Below, piece after piece: positions 36,801-47,200 of a DNA stretch of 64,000 bases (positions are counted from its first letter, which is position 1; each line of letters starts with the position of its first letter). A program made the position numbers and the translations under genes. The stretch is from Amia ocellicauda (lineage: Eukaryota > Chordata > Actinopteri > Amiiformes > Amiidae). The notes beneath the pieces are model-generated. The model had not been told where the DNA came from and searched no databases. It saw only the letters and a program-made list of their open reading frames with translations. The DNA is taken from NCBI RefSeq assembly GCF_036373705.1, contig NC_089857.1:37396784-37460783 (forward strand). The letters are read 5' to 3'.

Positions 36801-39059
36801 TTTTCCTTTCCTTTTTCATCAATTCACAGGACTGGGTTGCTAGATGCTGGAACTGCTTTAAGCACAACTGCATATCTGTCAGGGGAGAAAGAGTTTGTTG
36901 TGTGGTCAAAGGCAATAGAAGTCCTGAATGACTATGTGGAGCCAATTTTACCCTCCGATATGTATGGGTTATATAAGGTATTTAAAAGCGCGACAGTAAT
37001 TCATAGGCCTGGACCAAATCAATACTTTGACCTTTTGCAAATTACAAACCTGTACCCAGTCGTGGTTTATTTTATCATCAGAGATTGTCTTGGTGTAGGC
37101 CTACTTTTTATTGAATTCATTCAATAGGGAAGCAAATTTCCAATAACCATTCTTTTTTTCCCTCCCTTTTTTTAGCAATATATTTTAAAAACATTCACTC
37201 CTATCTTTAACTACCAAATGGATTTAATAGGAGGAGATCTGTTGACTGTACATAGTGAAATTTTGCAGTAAGTAATATAAAAATGTAACCATGTAAAAAA
37301 AAACTATAAACCTGTACACCATGGTGGCTTTAGTTTTGTCAGATGCATTTCTTCTACTGACATGGCTGCTATGAAGTACAGGTTTGTTGTTTGTTATTAG
37401 TTTTGATTCAATGTGATCCAATGTTTATACATTGTATCTTTTCTACTTGGTTGAACCCATTTGCCTCTACTCTCTTGAAGGTTGTCATTGCAAAAGTCAT
37501 TACAATTTGTATGCAGATTTGGACTTAAAAGTTGTCTACAGAAGGCATCTAGCTTATATGCACAATGGATGAAAAATGCTTCTGAACACAGGTGAGTACT
37601 CAGTATAGAAATTCAAATATATGCCCTACTTCTGGAGGAGAAGAGTCTTGAAAGTCTTTGTGGTGCTGTGTTATGAACCACATAAAACACAATTTTTCAT
37701 AATGCAAATGTTTGAGTGAAATAACAATACTACATTCATAAATAATTGACCACTTTTGAAGATTTTGCTCAGATCTTCTTGTTTCTTATTTCTCATGCAG
37801 AGGTGGTACCAGTGATTTGGTAGAAGTCTTCAGTTTGGTCTGTCTAGCGGTATTTTATGATAACACATACGTTATTTTGTTTCAGGTTCCCGCTCTATAT
37901 AGAAAACTATATTTATTGTTATGGAATAGCGAGTGGAGGAGAACAAGAGTGGGAGTTTGCCATGAAGAGACTTCAGGACCACAATGAAACCAACGTAATC
38001 CAAGCCTTGGGCTGCACCAAAGAACCATGGCTTTTGAAGAGGTAAAACATATAAAAATATAATAATATATATATATATAATATAAAAAATGTACATTTCT
38101 GTTTGCATGTTCACATATTTAATAACATATAAAGGGAATATTATAGTATATGAATACATATGTGTGTGTAAGTAAGTAAATTAGTAAGTAAGTTTGAGAC
38201 AGTGTTACATTTTGACATTGCTGTTGATATTTGTTTTGACCTGTTAAAAGTCAGTGATCCTCTTTCACATAATGATGTCAAGAATGGAAGCATTTGAAAT
38301 GTTTTAGAAAGTGTTAAAAAAAAAAAATTCTTCTTAACAAAATAAGGAATTGTACTGTTTTAGCACACAGAATAAAGTGCAAAGTTGGACAAAATAGGAT
38401 TTTTATTTTGTTAAAAAGTTGGCCACAGACTGTGAATCAGACAGGGTTCCCACGCATCCTGGACATCCTGGAAAAACATCACTCTTCGAAAGTAGAATAA
38501 GTTTGAATAAAATATCTAACCTAATTACAGACAACATAAAATTCACAAATTTGAATTGTTTCCCCCATACAATCCCCCATGAATCCTTCCAACCCATTTT
38601 GTCCACCCATGGCTTTTCCCCAATCTGGCAACATCTCTTCCTTCAGATACTCTCCAAAACTCACAGATGTTTCTTCCAAATTAACTCCCACTCACCTCAA
38701 ACTCCTGGCGCGTCACCCCGCCCTTATATACACTCCCTGTCTGGTGACTCCCTCCCGCCCAATCACCACTCTCCGGCTGTACCACCCCGAGACAGGGGAG
38801 CCACACAGACACAATTACCCACAACATCACTCCCTAGCCCAACACACTAACACCCCACATGTAACACACATTCACACTCACACACACACACACAGATAGA
38901 CAGACAGAGTCCCCAAACTGACTCACCCACCCTGCATACACACTTTTACACCCACCCCCCCACCTTTGGGCTGCCCTACTGGCACATACACACAGACACC
39001 TGCCAGGATCGCTACAATATAAATAATGTATAGTAATGCTTTGTCATAAACGCATGATG

Positions 39060-39126
<67 letters not shown>

Positions 39127-40975
39127 GTCCTTTGACTGCTAGTCTCAAATGAAACCTGTTTTGAAATGAAAATCTATTAATTAAATCTATGTATTCAATC
39201 TACTGGTCAGCAAGGTTGAACTGTGTGGATCATGTATACAATTTGCACTGCTGCCTGAAGGTTTCTTTTCCCCAACAGACGATAGTAACAACCCTGTCAG
39301 TGTCTTTGTTTGCATCTTTGTATGAGAGTATTGAGTAAGAGCAGCTTTCTCTCTTGTTTCATTGTAATGTTGGATGTCTGTCGAATTTCCTGAGATAAAG
39401 TACTACATTGATTCATTAAACTGTCATTTTCATTAAGATTTCATCACTGTATACACTACATCATAAAGGGTTTTGAAGTTTCTGAAATAAGACTATTACC
39501 CCTTGTAAGTGAGGCAGAAGGTTAAAAACTGCTCTACGAACTAATACAAATAAGAGCAGTGAATCTGGGATAAGCCGGCAGTGTATATCCTGGCCAATTA
39601 ACTGATGCTGGTTCTTTTAATCATGGTGTTTTCACATTGTAGGAGAGTTACCATACCATCAGCTAAGAAAATAAAATATTGTTTATCAATAATTATTACC
39701 ACATACGATTTATTCAAATTAATGATATTCAACTTAACTTTTTTTGCAGGTTCTTAGATCACTTTTTGAAAGACAATTACCCACAATGGCTCTTTCGTCT
39801 TGGTTTGTCTAATATAGTGAAACATGAAATTGGCAAACCCTTAGTCTGGAATTTCATTCAAGAAAACTGGGCGTTTTTAAAAGCACGGTAAGTCGTTTTT
39901 AACTTTTGAGTTTATTTACCTTCTCCTATTACAGTTATATTCAGTTAAGTCAATTGTCATTTTATTGCACAATGCATGTTTAAAACATATTTCCAAAATT
40001 ATCTGTTGAGTAGAACCTTAAGCAATTGTAATATCTTAAAGACATATAAGGCTGGTTTCACAGACCTTGATTAGCACTTAGTACTTAGGTTAGTCTGGGA
40101 CTTCTGTACCAAAAATAACCCATGACTAGTGCTAATTTGGATCTGTGAAACCAGCCCAGAGTATTTTAGAATTACATTGGGAAGAATGAGTTATATGACC
40201 CTGTACGTACTTTTGATTTCAGTTCCTATCTGACAATTACTTTTTAACTTGCAGAAATGAAGAGATTATGTTAGAGTTGTCAATTGTATTTCTACGTTTG
40301 ACCTATGACCTTTCAAGCAATTTCCAGTTTGACCAGGTGAGACACCCCAATCTAATTATAAAATCTGATTAAAAGCTGCTGTCAAAATTAATGACAGATG
40401 ACTGCCATGACTTTATGAGCACAAGTAATATCAGCATCTAAAGAGGATCTTTTACAGGAAATTGCACTGAAAATAAATACCTGTAAAAGAAGCTTATCTG
40501 TTTGGTCCACAAACTAAAAAATATCCTGTGGTTGTTGTAGGATTTAGCATCAGACATTTGTAAAGTACAAAAACATGAAAAATGCCAAGAGAACAAAGAT
40601 AGAAATGCAAATAAATAGCAAACATACTGCAGCCCCCTAAAAGAGAAAATCAAGCATACAAGGTTCATAAACTATAAGAAAACCCTCAGCTCAGTTTTTC
40701 AGGTTCAGTCACAGTTATTGCTATAAATATTTGGCATTTTAAAGGTCATAGTATGGTAATAGTGTTCTAATGTTTTGTAACCTTATTCAATGTTCTCTAT
40801 TGTTCATTTTCAGATGATTAACTTTTTAAAAAGCAACGCGAATCAAGCAGAGGAATTCAAGACCATTGCTGAGTTAAAAGATGTTAGGAAAAGGATTTTA
40901 AAATTTAAAGACAAAAGCCTTGATAGTGTTTGCAAGTGGCTTAAAGAAAATGTAGACAGGGATTATTTTATATAG
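22242..40975 (+). CDS. LVRN: laeverin (aminopeptidase Q), complete, 20 coding exons
   Basis: A zinc-dependent M1-family ectopeptidase that removes N-terminal residues from peptides at the cell surface. Coding exons: 22242-22855, 24075-24217, 25042-25181, 25598-25724, 31161-31312, 31580-31693, 32518-32661, 33018-33083, 33552-33617, 33780-33949, 34247-34323, 34469-34605, 34832-34887, 36830-36977, 37176-37267, 37481-37591, 37886-38041, 39750-39887, 40255-40336, 40814-40975. All phases agree and join to 2895 nt, 964 residues (human is about 990). Residues 14-38 form one membrane anchor after a short basic tail (type II). The M1 fold starts near residue 73. [13 protein letters not shown] is at 221-233; the exopeptidase motif reads SGMEN (352-356), not GAMEN; HELGH (387-391) plus E410 in WLNEG form the zinc site; Y476 in TYTKGGS is the likely transition-state Tyr. 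Many N-x-S/T sequons fit an ectodomain. Intron 5 has a GC donor. Identity as LVRN over ANPEP or ENPEP rests on synteny and the non-Gly residue in the GxMEN position. Confidence 0.95.
23460..23760. repeat. degenerate CCCTAA-rich tract
   Basis: LVRN intron 1 contains many scattered ACCCTAA, ACCCTTA and ACCATAA words over about 300 bp on a pyrimidine/A background. It looks like a decayed telomere-like or low-complexity repeat; no perfect array remains. Confidence 0.4.
24785..24998 (+). mobile_element. LVRN: Tc1-like element fragment in LVRN intron 2
   Basis: After TA (24783-24784) the sequence CAGTGCATCCGGAAAGTATT followed by TCACAGCGCTTCAC is the terminal repeat of a widespread Tc1-like family; a short piece (GCATTCATCTTTCCCTCGAT) from the transposase region follows. 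The rest, including the other terminus, is missing. Its right end lies only about 43 bp before exon 3. Confidence 0.7.
26718..26765. repeat. perfect 20-bp-arm hairpin inside the Tc1 element
   Basis: GTGTCTTTTATACAGGTAAT (26718-26737) is exactly complementary to 26746-26765, with an 8-base loop. It sits between the left terminal repeat and the transposase start. Part of this segment (CCTGTATAAAAGACACC) also appears in the MITE at 56610. Confidence 0.9.
26807..27820 (+). pseudogene. DD34E Tc1-like transposase with two frameshifts
   Basis: Open from the Met at 26807 to 27634 (275 codons) with helix-turn-helix DNA-binding part ([16 protein letters not shown]), D in [12 protein letters not shown] and D in [15 protein letters not shown] one-base insertion at about 27620 turns the expected [11 protein letters not shown] into SPVSLIP and stop, just before the third catalytic Glu. 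A two-base loss near 27708 breaks the frame again. The restored tail reads NKGFATKY and stops at 27820. Not functional. Confidence 0.88.
28526..29748 (-). mobile_element. Tc1/mariner element, DD36 (Incomer-like), copy 2
   Basis: 1223 bp, same TIRs as copy 1 at 13360 and flanked by TA (28524-28525, 29749-29750), in opposite orientation. It inserted into the TA repeat at the inner end of the left arm of the long inverted-repeat element, so it is younger than that element. Confidence 0.9.
28558..29600 (-). pseudogene. DD36 Tc1-like transposase, frameshifted copy
   Basis: About 98% identical at protein level to the intact frame of copy 1, but two extra G in a G-run near 29420 shift the frame, leaving a 76-codon N-terminal and a 274-codon C-terminal frame. 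The third catalytic position is again Gln (codon at 28750-28752). Confidence 0.88.
30461..30536 (+). repeat. retroposon 3' tail with (ATT)n
   Basis: TGTAAAGCTCTTTGAGCACC followed by AAAAAAGCACTGAATAAATA and an ATT run is a common LINE/SINE 3' end in vertebrates. It lies inside the long inverted-repeat element; no 5' body is recognised. Confidence 0.55.
31161..31312 (+). CDS. LVRN: LVRN exon 5: SGMEN motif and HEXXH zinc site
   Basis: Encodes residues 342-392. [10 protein letters not shown] holds the exopeptidase motif, with Ser-Gly in place of the usual Gly-Ala; IVAHELGHQ holds two zinc-ligand His residues and the catalytic Glu (388). The exon is followed by GCAAGT, a GC-type 5' splice site, and the next exon continues in phase 0. 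Confidence 0.93.
31580..31693 (+). CDS. LVRN: LVRN exon 6: third zinc ligand
   Basis: Residues 393-430, [20 protein letters not shown] onward. E410 in WLNEG lies 18 residues after H391, the standard HEXXH-X18-E spacing of M1 enzymes. Phase 0 at both ends; donor GTGAGT. Confidence 0.94.
35047..36571 (+). mobile_element. CR1-like LINE, copy 2, in LVRN intron 13
   Basis: Sense-oriented insertion carrying part of the endonuclease-RT linker ([18 protein letters not shown] near 35120), a deletion near 35224-35258, reverse transcriptase and the C-terminal domain, and a 3' end of TATGTTCT octamers. Octamer 3' repeats are typical of CR1. Its RT box is intact FADD, but the frame is broken. Confidence 0.85.
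35263..36487 (+). pseudogene. CR1-like reverse transcriptase, broken
   Basis: Three frames: 35263-35709 ([20 protein letters not shown] to [13 protein letters not shown]), a one-base loss near 35697 that shifts frame, 35697-36092 ([13 protein letters not shown] to RTRAVI), then a deletion and stop before 36227-36487 (C-terminal domain ending SLSY). It cannot make one protein. Confidence 0.83.
37301..37392. repeat. small foldback repeat in LVRN intron 15
   Basis: AAACTATAAACCTGTAC (37301-37317) pairs with GTACAGGTTTGTTGTTT (37376-37392) at 15 of 17 positions. The arms and the following TGTTATTAG resemble the larger foldback at 48124-48273, so both may belong to one MITE family. Confidence 0.5.
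38440..39016 (-). mobile_element. putative solo LTR in LVRN intron 17
   Basis: On the - strand the block starts TGTAGCGATCCTGGCAGG and includes a TATA-like TATATAAGGGCGG (plus-strand position about 38725-38737) within C/T- and CA-rich sequence. The LTR-like start and promoter-like element are the only support; the left border (38440) is a guess and no target duplication is clear. Confidence 0.35.
39061..39126. repeat. (ATT)n microsatellite
   Basis: About 22 ATT units in LVRN intron 17, next to the putative LTR. Confidence 0.95.
40050..40156. mobile_element. 107-bp MITE in LVRN intron 18
   Basis: Ends GGCTGGTTTCACAGA and TCTGTGAAACCAGCC are perfect 15-bp inverted repeats; the interior is TTAG-rich. 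This end sequence is common among short fish MITEs. The superfamily is not determined. Confidence 0.7.
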
Positions 40976-41925
40976 GTCGTGGTGGTAACCCTTTCATGTA
41001 AACAATGGGGTTTCCACCATTATAATTCTCTGTATAAAGCCAAAGCATAGACTGAACCATTGAAGAAAACTGTGTATGTGTATAAATGATGCTCTTTATG
41101 ACCTCAGAAGAAATAGGATGTCTGACAAGGATTTAGTAATAGTGAAAAATATGAGAGGGCCCAGTTACAGGGGATTTACACATTCTTGAAAGAATAGGTT
41201 TCGGTCCTTGATGACATATACAAACTTAGTAAGTGCTCTTGTAGTTTGTCAGTTCAAATGGTATAAGGATTGCCTACAAATAAAAGTAAAACCAGACACA
41301 TTGGAAGAAGAGACTTTGACTCTGGAAATTAGTGTCTAAAGATAATATATGATGGCACAGTAAATTGTGTACATCTAGGTGAATGGAAATCAGTGAAAGA
41401 AGCACCCTCAGGTCAAACCAGGATGCAGTATCCCTTCTCTGCTTAGGGAAAATGTCATTGTTCAAATTTGCCTTTACCACCCAATGGAAACCCACAACCA
41501 AAACTGCCAGTGATGACTCAAAGGCTGTCATCATTGACAGCAAAAAGAACAATCATCAATCGTCACACTTTATTGATAGACGTGCTGATTCCTCCGTAAT
41601 GGATTTTCACCCTTGATAAAGTGTTACCAAAGTGTACCAAACAAAGTACAGTCAGAACAAATATGGCTGTATCAGAAATAATCATATTTCAAGTTATACA
41701 TTATTTGGTTGTGAATATCCTTTCTGGCTGGATAATGATCCAAGGTACACATCCAGTGATGTGGTCATCATTGAAACATCAAATCAAAGCCATAAGATAC
41801 TGATGTGAATACATTTGAAGACTCTGTTTAGAAGAAGATGTAACTTGTTGGACAGATAATGTGTTCAGTTTAAATGATAGTTATAGTCACACCTGACACT
41901 TTTATACATTTTATTTTATTATACA
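40976..41925 (+). other. LVRN: LVRN 3' UTR and downstream sequence
   Basis: Follows the LVRN TAG at 40973-40975. An AATAAA occurs at 41279-41284. Frames beyond it have no recognised family. Confidence 0.55.
41279..41284 (+). promoter_or_regulatory. LVRN: candidate LVRN polyadenylation signal
   Basis: AATAAA about 300 bp after the LVRN stop codon; the first canonical hexamer seen. Confidence 0.5.
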
Positions 41926-42216
41926 GTAACACTTAACAATAATGAGCACCAATTATTAATGAATGATTATATGAATCCCACCAGAATAACACATGACAGC
42001 CTCCTGTACTTCCACTGAGTTCTCATGTTGATCACATGTATAAGCCCTGACCACAAACCTAGTCTGTCACCTTGTCTCTAACCCCAACCCTAACCTTGTT
42101 ATACATGTAATTAACAGCAGAACTCAGATGAAGGGCATTAGGTATTCATGTGTTATTCCTGTGGTATTCATTCATCAATTAATTAAGAGTTGGTGCCCAT
42201 CATAGTAAAGTGTGAC
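41926..42216. mobile_element. 291-bp MITE with about 75-bp inverted repeats
   Basis: Left end GTAACACTTAACAATAATGA and the complement of the right end (GTCACACTTTACTATGATGG) align over about 75 bp. The ends resemble those of the long inverted-repeat element at 28300. The interior has CCCTAACC-like words. Confidence 0.65.
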
Positions 42217-42228
42217 TAAACAAATATA

Positions 42229-42848
42229 CAGACGGGTGACAAATTAAAGGAAAAACCAACATAAAGTGTCTCAGTAAGGTGTTGGGCCAATACGAGTCAC
42301 CAGAACAGCTTCAATGGCATAGATTCTACAAGTCTCTGAACTCTACTGGAGGGATGGAACACCATTCTTCCAAAAGATATTCCGTCATTTGGTGTTTTGA
42401 TGTAGACCAGTGCCTATGGTTTTTGCAGCACTGAACTCTCAAATGTGCATTTGTCTTTGTAATGAGGGGCTTATGCACTGCAACCCTACTATAATATCCT
42501 TCTCTGTGTAGTTTTTGAAGGACTGTTCTTCCTGACAGTTTGATCACGTCAGTCACCTGGGAAAGAGTTGCTCTTCTGTTTTTACTTACATATCGCAGTA
42601 ATGCACGAGCATCACGGTTTTTGAATGTGCGCTTTTGACCACAATTTCCAACCCTATTTACTGTTGTCTTTACCATAGATCTAAATACAGATGTTCCTAT
42701 TGAAACACTAGCCAGTTGAGCAGTGACTGAAGCTCCTGCCATTCGTGCCCCACTAATGACCCCTCTTTCAAAGTCACATAGATCCTTTCCACTTGCCATC
42801 TTGATTCAAAATCGAGGTCAACAATTCCTTTAATTTGTCACCCGTCTG
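42229..42848 (-). mobile_element. Tc1-like element, internally deleted (620 bp)
   Basis: CAGACGGGTGACAAATTAAA at the left and its complement at the right, flanked by TA (42227-42228, 42849-42850). The transposase catalytic core is deleted, so this is a non-autonomous derivative. It starts 12 bp after the MITE at 41926-42216. Confidence 0.88.
42326..42799 (-). pseudogene. Tc1-like transposase, N-terminal half joined to C-terminal end
   Basis: 157 codons: DLCDFERGVISGARMAGASV and helix-turn-helix-like sequence, LQKLHREGYYSRVAVHKPLI, then after HRHWSTSKHQ a jump to EEWCSIPPVEFRDL near the normal C-terminus. The whole DDE catalytic core is missing, although the frame stays open. Such a protein could at most bind DNA. 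Confidence 0.8.
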
Positions 42849-42850
42849 TA

Positions 42851-43210
42851 TATGTACACCTGCTAACTGTATATACACTTTTGTATGTATTATTTTTTTG
42901 GTTGACTATACATTTTAGATGTATTGTAAGTGAAAAGCAATATACACTCATAAAATACAATTGAATGTTTTAGATTAATTTTGTACCTCTGGTTTATATC
43001 AACGATAGATGATTATTAATGTAAATCCTTGTTTTGGTATAGAACAAAACATTTTTTTAGTTTTAATCTACATAAAATGCTATCTGTTAATCTGATTGAT
43101 TTTAAAATGCTGTCATCTGCACTTTCTTTCATAGAGTTTTAATATACATTGTATTTGAATATTAAACACTGATTATCAGTTTTAGGTTAAAACGTAGTAC
43201 AACAGTTCTT
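42851..43210. other. intergenic, no recognised feature
   Basis: AT-rich sequence between the deleted Tc1 element and the hAT-like MITE. I see no gene or assigned repeat. Confidence 0.5.
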
Positions 43211-43227
43211 AAGGAAGTAGTGTTAGT

Positions 43228-43401
43228 CAGTGGCGCAGCCAAGGTGTGGCCAGGGGGGCCACGGGAGCACCGTCAGCCCCCGCCCCACTAGCGTTGTGAA
43301 CAAACCCCCCCCCTACTCCAGCACCACAGAGAAATGTATGCTAATATTACAACTGGCCCCAGCCAAGCCCTCCCAGCTGAAATGCTCTAGAACCGCCACT
43401 G
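43228..43401. mobile_element. hAT-like MITE, copy 1
   Basis: 174 bp with ends CAGTGGCG and CGCCACTG, typical of hAT-type non-autonomous elements; GC-rich interior with C-runs and an end CTGAAATGCTCTAGAACCGC. A related copy is at 47702-47931. The right side abuts the LINE at 43402 without a matching 8-bp duplication. Confidence 0.65.
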
Positions 43402-45003
43402 ACAGAGATACATGACATGCAAAGAGATGTTAAGAAAGGGATCAGGAAAGCAAAGAGGGAACTATAAAGAAACATAGCTTCAAAGAAACCAATGCAAAGA
43501 GCTTTATTTCAATACTACAACAGCAAGAGGTCAATAAAGGTGGAAGTGAAACAGCTAAAGGGCAACAATGGAAGTATCTTGGAAAATGAACAAGATGTGG
43601 CAAATGTTCTAAATGAGTATTTCACAGAGGTTTTTACAAAATAAAAAACGGATAACATGCCACAGGTTAACAACCAGTCCAGTCAAATCCTAAGAGAGAT
43701 CAGGATCCATGAGGAGGAGGTACTAAAGGGACTAGCAGAATTAAAAACAAACAAATCACCTGGGCCAGATGGGATATTTCCAACAGTACTTAAAGAAATG
43801 AGGGAAATTATTTATAGGCCGCTAACTCAAATATTCCAAATGACACTTAGAACAGGGGATGTGCCAACTGACTGGAAGACAGCAAATGTCATACCAATCC
43901 ACAAGAAAGAGGACAAAACTGAGCCAGGAAATTACAGACCAATCAGTCTCACCTGCATCACCTGTAAAATGTTGGAGAAAATGATTAGACAGAAAATAGA
44001 GGAGCATCTTAATGAAAACCATATTCTTGGAGATAGTCAACATGGGTTTAGACGAGGCAGATCATGTCTTACTAATTTATTAGAGTTTTTTGAACATGCA
44101 ACTGCAGCTATAGATCACGTGAAAGGATATGGTATGATATACTTAGATTTTCAAACAGCTTTTGATAAGGTTCCACACCAAAGACTGATCCTCAAATTGG
44201 AAGCTGTAGGCATTCAGGGTAATGTAAGTAGATGGATTATGAACTGGTTGATGTATAGGAAACAGGATGTCGATTAGAGGAGTCACTTCTAACTGGAGTG
44301 AGGTTGTTAGTGGAGTTCCACAGGGATCAGTACTAGGGCCTTTGCTTTTTCTAATCTATATTAATTATCTGGGCTTTGTGATAGTTAGCAAACTTTGCAG
44401 ATGATACTGAAATAGGTGGCTCAGCAGATACAATCTTGGCAGCACAGGCTATTCAAAGGGACTTAGATAATATTAAATTGTGGGCCGACACCTGGCAGAT
44501 CCAGATGTCCACTATAATTACACAATGGGAGGAATAGAACTAGATGAAGTAACGCATGAGAGACCTCGGAGTCTACGTGGACTCCTCACTTTCTCCATCC
44601 AAACAATGTGGGGAAGCAATAAAATAAGGCAAACACAATGTTAGGGTATATTGACAAAAGTGTAGAATTTAAAACAAGGGCAGTAATGTTCAGACTGTAC
44701 AATGCACTAGTTAGAGCTCATCTGGATACTGTGGACAGTTCTGGGCTCCACACTTCAAGAAAGATATCGCTGCTCTAGAGGCAGTTCAGAGGAGAGCAAC
44801 CAGACTTATTCCAGGTCTGAAGGGAATGTCCTACTGAGAGACTGAGGAACTGAACCTTTTCACCCTGGAACAGAGGAGACTACGTGGGGACTTGATCCAA
44901 GTCTTCAAACTCATGAAAGGCATCGACCACATCAAACCAGAGGAGCTTTTCCAGATCAGCAGGGACACACACACCTGGGGACAGAAATGGAAATTGGGCA
45001 TAA
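43402..45003 (+). mobile_element. CR1-like LINE, copy 3, 3'-truncated
   Basis: Carries the most complete reverse-transcriptase N-terminus of the three copies (NKSPGPDGIFPTVLKEM), then the fingers and palm region, a decayed FADD region and part of the C-terminal domain, ending near KWKLG. The octamer 3' end present in the other two copies is missing, so the 3' part was lost after insertion. Confidence 0.83.
43657..45000 (+). pseudogene. CR1-like reverse transcriptase, broken
   Basis: Open from 43657 to 44277 (206 codons; LAELKTNKSPGPDGIFPTVL through [18 protein letters not shown] to [11 protein letters not shown]), then a frameshift, in-frame stops, small deletions around 44390 and 44500, and a last recognisable piece ([20 protein letters not shown]) at about 44910-44970. 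Confidence 0.82.
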
Positions 45004-45229
45004 AACAGACATACAAATGTGATGGCTTTTACTATATATTGATTATTTGTTTTAAACCTTTGAAACTTTTCTGTTAACCTAGCACTATCCAAGCCAAATT
45101 TGGGCATCATGCAAGGTACATATGGGGGAGCACAGTGTAGCGTAAGGTACACTTATACATTTCAATTAAAGAAGTGAATTTATAGTATCACCTTATCACG
45201 AATCCTGGAATCTTGTAGAACTCAATTTC
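45004..45229. other. sequence between LINE and putative LTR
   Basis: Nothing recognised in this 226-bp stretch. Confidence 0.4.
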
Positions 45230-46720
45230 TGTAATAATTGGACGCAGACACCAATTCCAAAGATATAAATTGTCAAATTTATTCAAAAACAAAGACTAAA
45301 TGTAGCACTACACTAGTTATACAAAAGGGAAAAACTAATTATAATTCAACTCTAGATCAACAAATCAAAGACCAATCACTTCCGTGACCAAATCAAAGAC
45401 CATGGGATCGCATATGATAACACACAAATTTTTAAACAAAAAAGATTATAAACACATTGACTACAATACCGGTTAGTAAGACGAAGGTGAGTCTCTCGTT
45501 AGTATTATTAGTCAGACATTAAATAACTACGCAGGTTAGTATTTATGTCTGGTAACTTCTCGTTATATATATATATATATATCAGTCTCATTTACGTTTA
45601 GGTGCCGAGAAAGATCCTATCATTACTTGTTACCACAATTTCCCTTAACTAATTATTATTCAATGATTAAGGATAGGCAGGGCCACCAATAATCTAATGT
45701 CTATTAACTTGTGTCAATTTCAGACTAAACAGTTACACAGGAATGAGAAGATATTTCTCGGCATTGACAGATTTTATTTCTAAAATTATCAACAAAACAG
45801 TTTAATGCAACACACATTTATATTTAAGAAAACTAAATGATATTACACATTCTAGAGTTATGAATCACAGATTAACATTTCTAATTGATTTCTCAAATGT
45901 CATGAATCATGAACTCCAAACTGTTAAACTTATCTGAACTTCGTCGCAGAGAGGCCTCTCTGGCTTCGGGCTCAGATAACAGCACACGGCACGAGGTCCG
46001 TGTGGTTTGGAACAAAGGCAGTCCGGTTCGGCTTTGTCCAAGAACTTCCACTCAGTCGATGCACCTGGAAGTTGGGGTTTCGCGAATGTAGAGTCTTTTC
46101 CAAACAGATTTTCCACTGGTTTGAAGGCTCCAAGGTTGTGCACAAAATCTTCTTTGTAAGCAGGGTTTCCACCGTAGTTACTTGAAGACAAAGTCTTTGA
46201 GGAAAGCAGGGCCCTGTTCGTTTCCAAGGGTCAAGTTTCTTAAGACTCAAATAGCTATTTAAATGACTGACACTTTCGTATACAGTCAACAGCTGTAAAA
46301 CTCCACTGATCAGGTGGGCACAGGCGGGCATGCGCAGTCTGTAAAGTTCTTTATTTAATAAAGTCCTTTAAAAGAATTCTTCGTACGGCTCAATCTCCTT
46401 CTCCCAGTTTAACTCTTCTGTTGCCGGCAAAGACTTGGTTGGTTTCTGGTTCCGGTTCTGGCAACAGAGCTACAGGTTGAGCTGTGGCAGCGAGTTTCTG
46501 GTTCAGGTGAGAGAGAGAGAGAGACTGACTGTCCGCTGTTCCTTATAGTCTGTCAGATCAATAGGTGATTGGTTCCTGAGTTCTTGAGATTGGATTTCGG
46601 TTTCAGCCCCAAGTGTCCTATTGGAGGGGGGCTTGATTTATGACTGATGTCAATCCATGCCATCTTTTGGAAATGCCGGCTAAAATGCTCTTATCAAAAT
46701 ACACCCAACATAACGCTACA
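45230..46720 (-). mobile_element. putative long solo LTR (1.49 kb)
   Basis: On the - strand it begins TGTAGCGTTATGTTGGGTG and ends TTGGTGTCTGCGTCCAATTA followed by TTACA, giving TGTA...TACA ends. A TATA-like element (TATAAGG, plus-strand about 46543-46549) is followed about 190 bp on by AATAAA (plus-strand 46350-46355), the order expected for U3-R-U5. No internal coding region or second LTR is visible and no target duplication is clear. The 106-codon frame inside is not assigned. Confidence 0.4.
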
Positions 46721-46899
46721 ACAGACTCGTGCTAGTGATATTAAAAAATCATCATATGTAAAAAAGAAAGCAATACAAACATAATCCTGAAAATCAAAGC
46801 TTAAAATCCTTCATTTAATTTCTCCAGAAAACTAAATTATATGATAGTCATATACTGAACACGAATATAAATGCCACATGAAACAATTTAAAAAAATTT

Positions 46900-47200
46900 A
46901 CTGAGTTACAGTAAATAAACTGAGTCACATATAAGGAAATCAGTCAATTGAAATTCATTCATTAGGCCCTAATCTATGGATTGAAGGTGGTGTGCAATTG
47001 GCCTGCTGCCTGCTGGACTGTCCACTGGAGCCACAGTCAGGTCAAGACCCTGGTGAGGAAGACGAGTTGCAGATGAGCTTCCCTGAGACGATTCCTGGCA
47101 GTTTGTGCAGAAGTTTCATCAGCTGTCTGGGTGGCCGGTCTCAGATGATCCTGCAGGTGATGAAGCATGATATGGCGGTTCTGGTCTGACTGATGAAATG
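46900..47200 (-). mobile_element. Tc1-like element relic
   Basis: Two pieces match a widespread fish Tc1-like family: an end-proximal piece with ATAAGGAAATCAGTCAATTG and CATTAGGCCCTAATCTATGG, and a transposase-antisense piece with CAGTCAGGTCAAGACCCTGG and CAGTTTGTGCAGAAG. The middle and other terminus are deleted. Confidence 0.65.

Noticed and set aside
38419..38899. 143- and 106-codon Pro/His/Thr-rich frames
   Set aside because: Low-complexity C/A-rich sequence in the putative LTR and a CA repeat; not protein-like.
45907..46331. 106- and 119-codon frames on the - strand
   Set aside because: They overlap each other in the putative LTR and match no family that I recognise.
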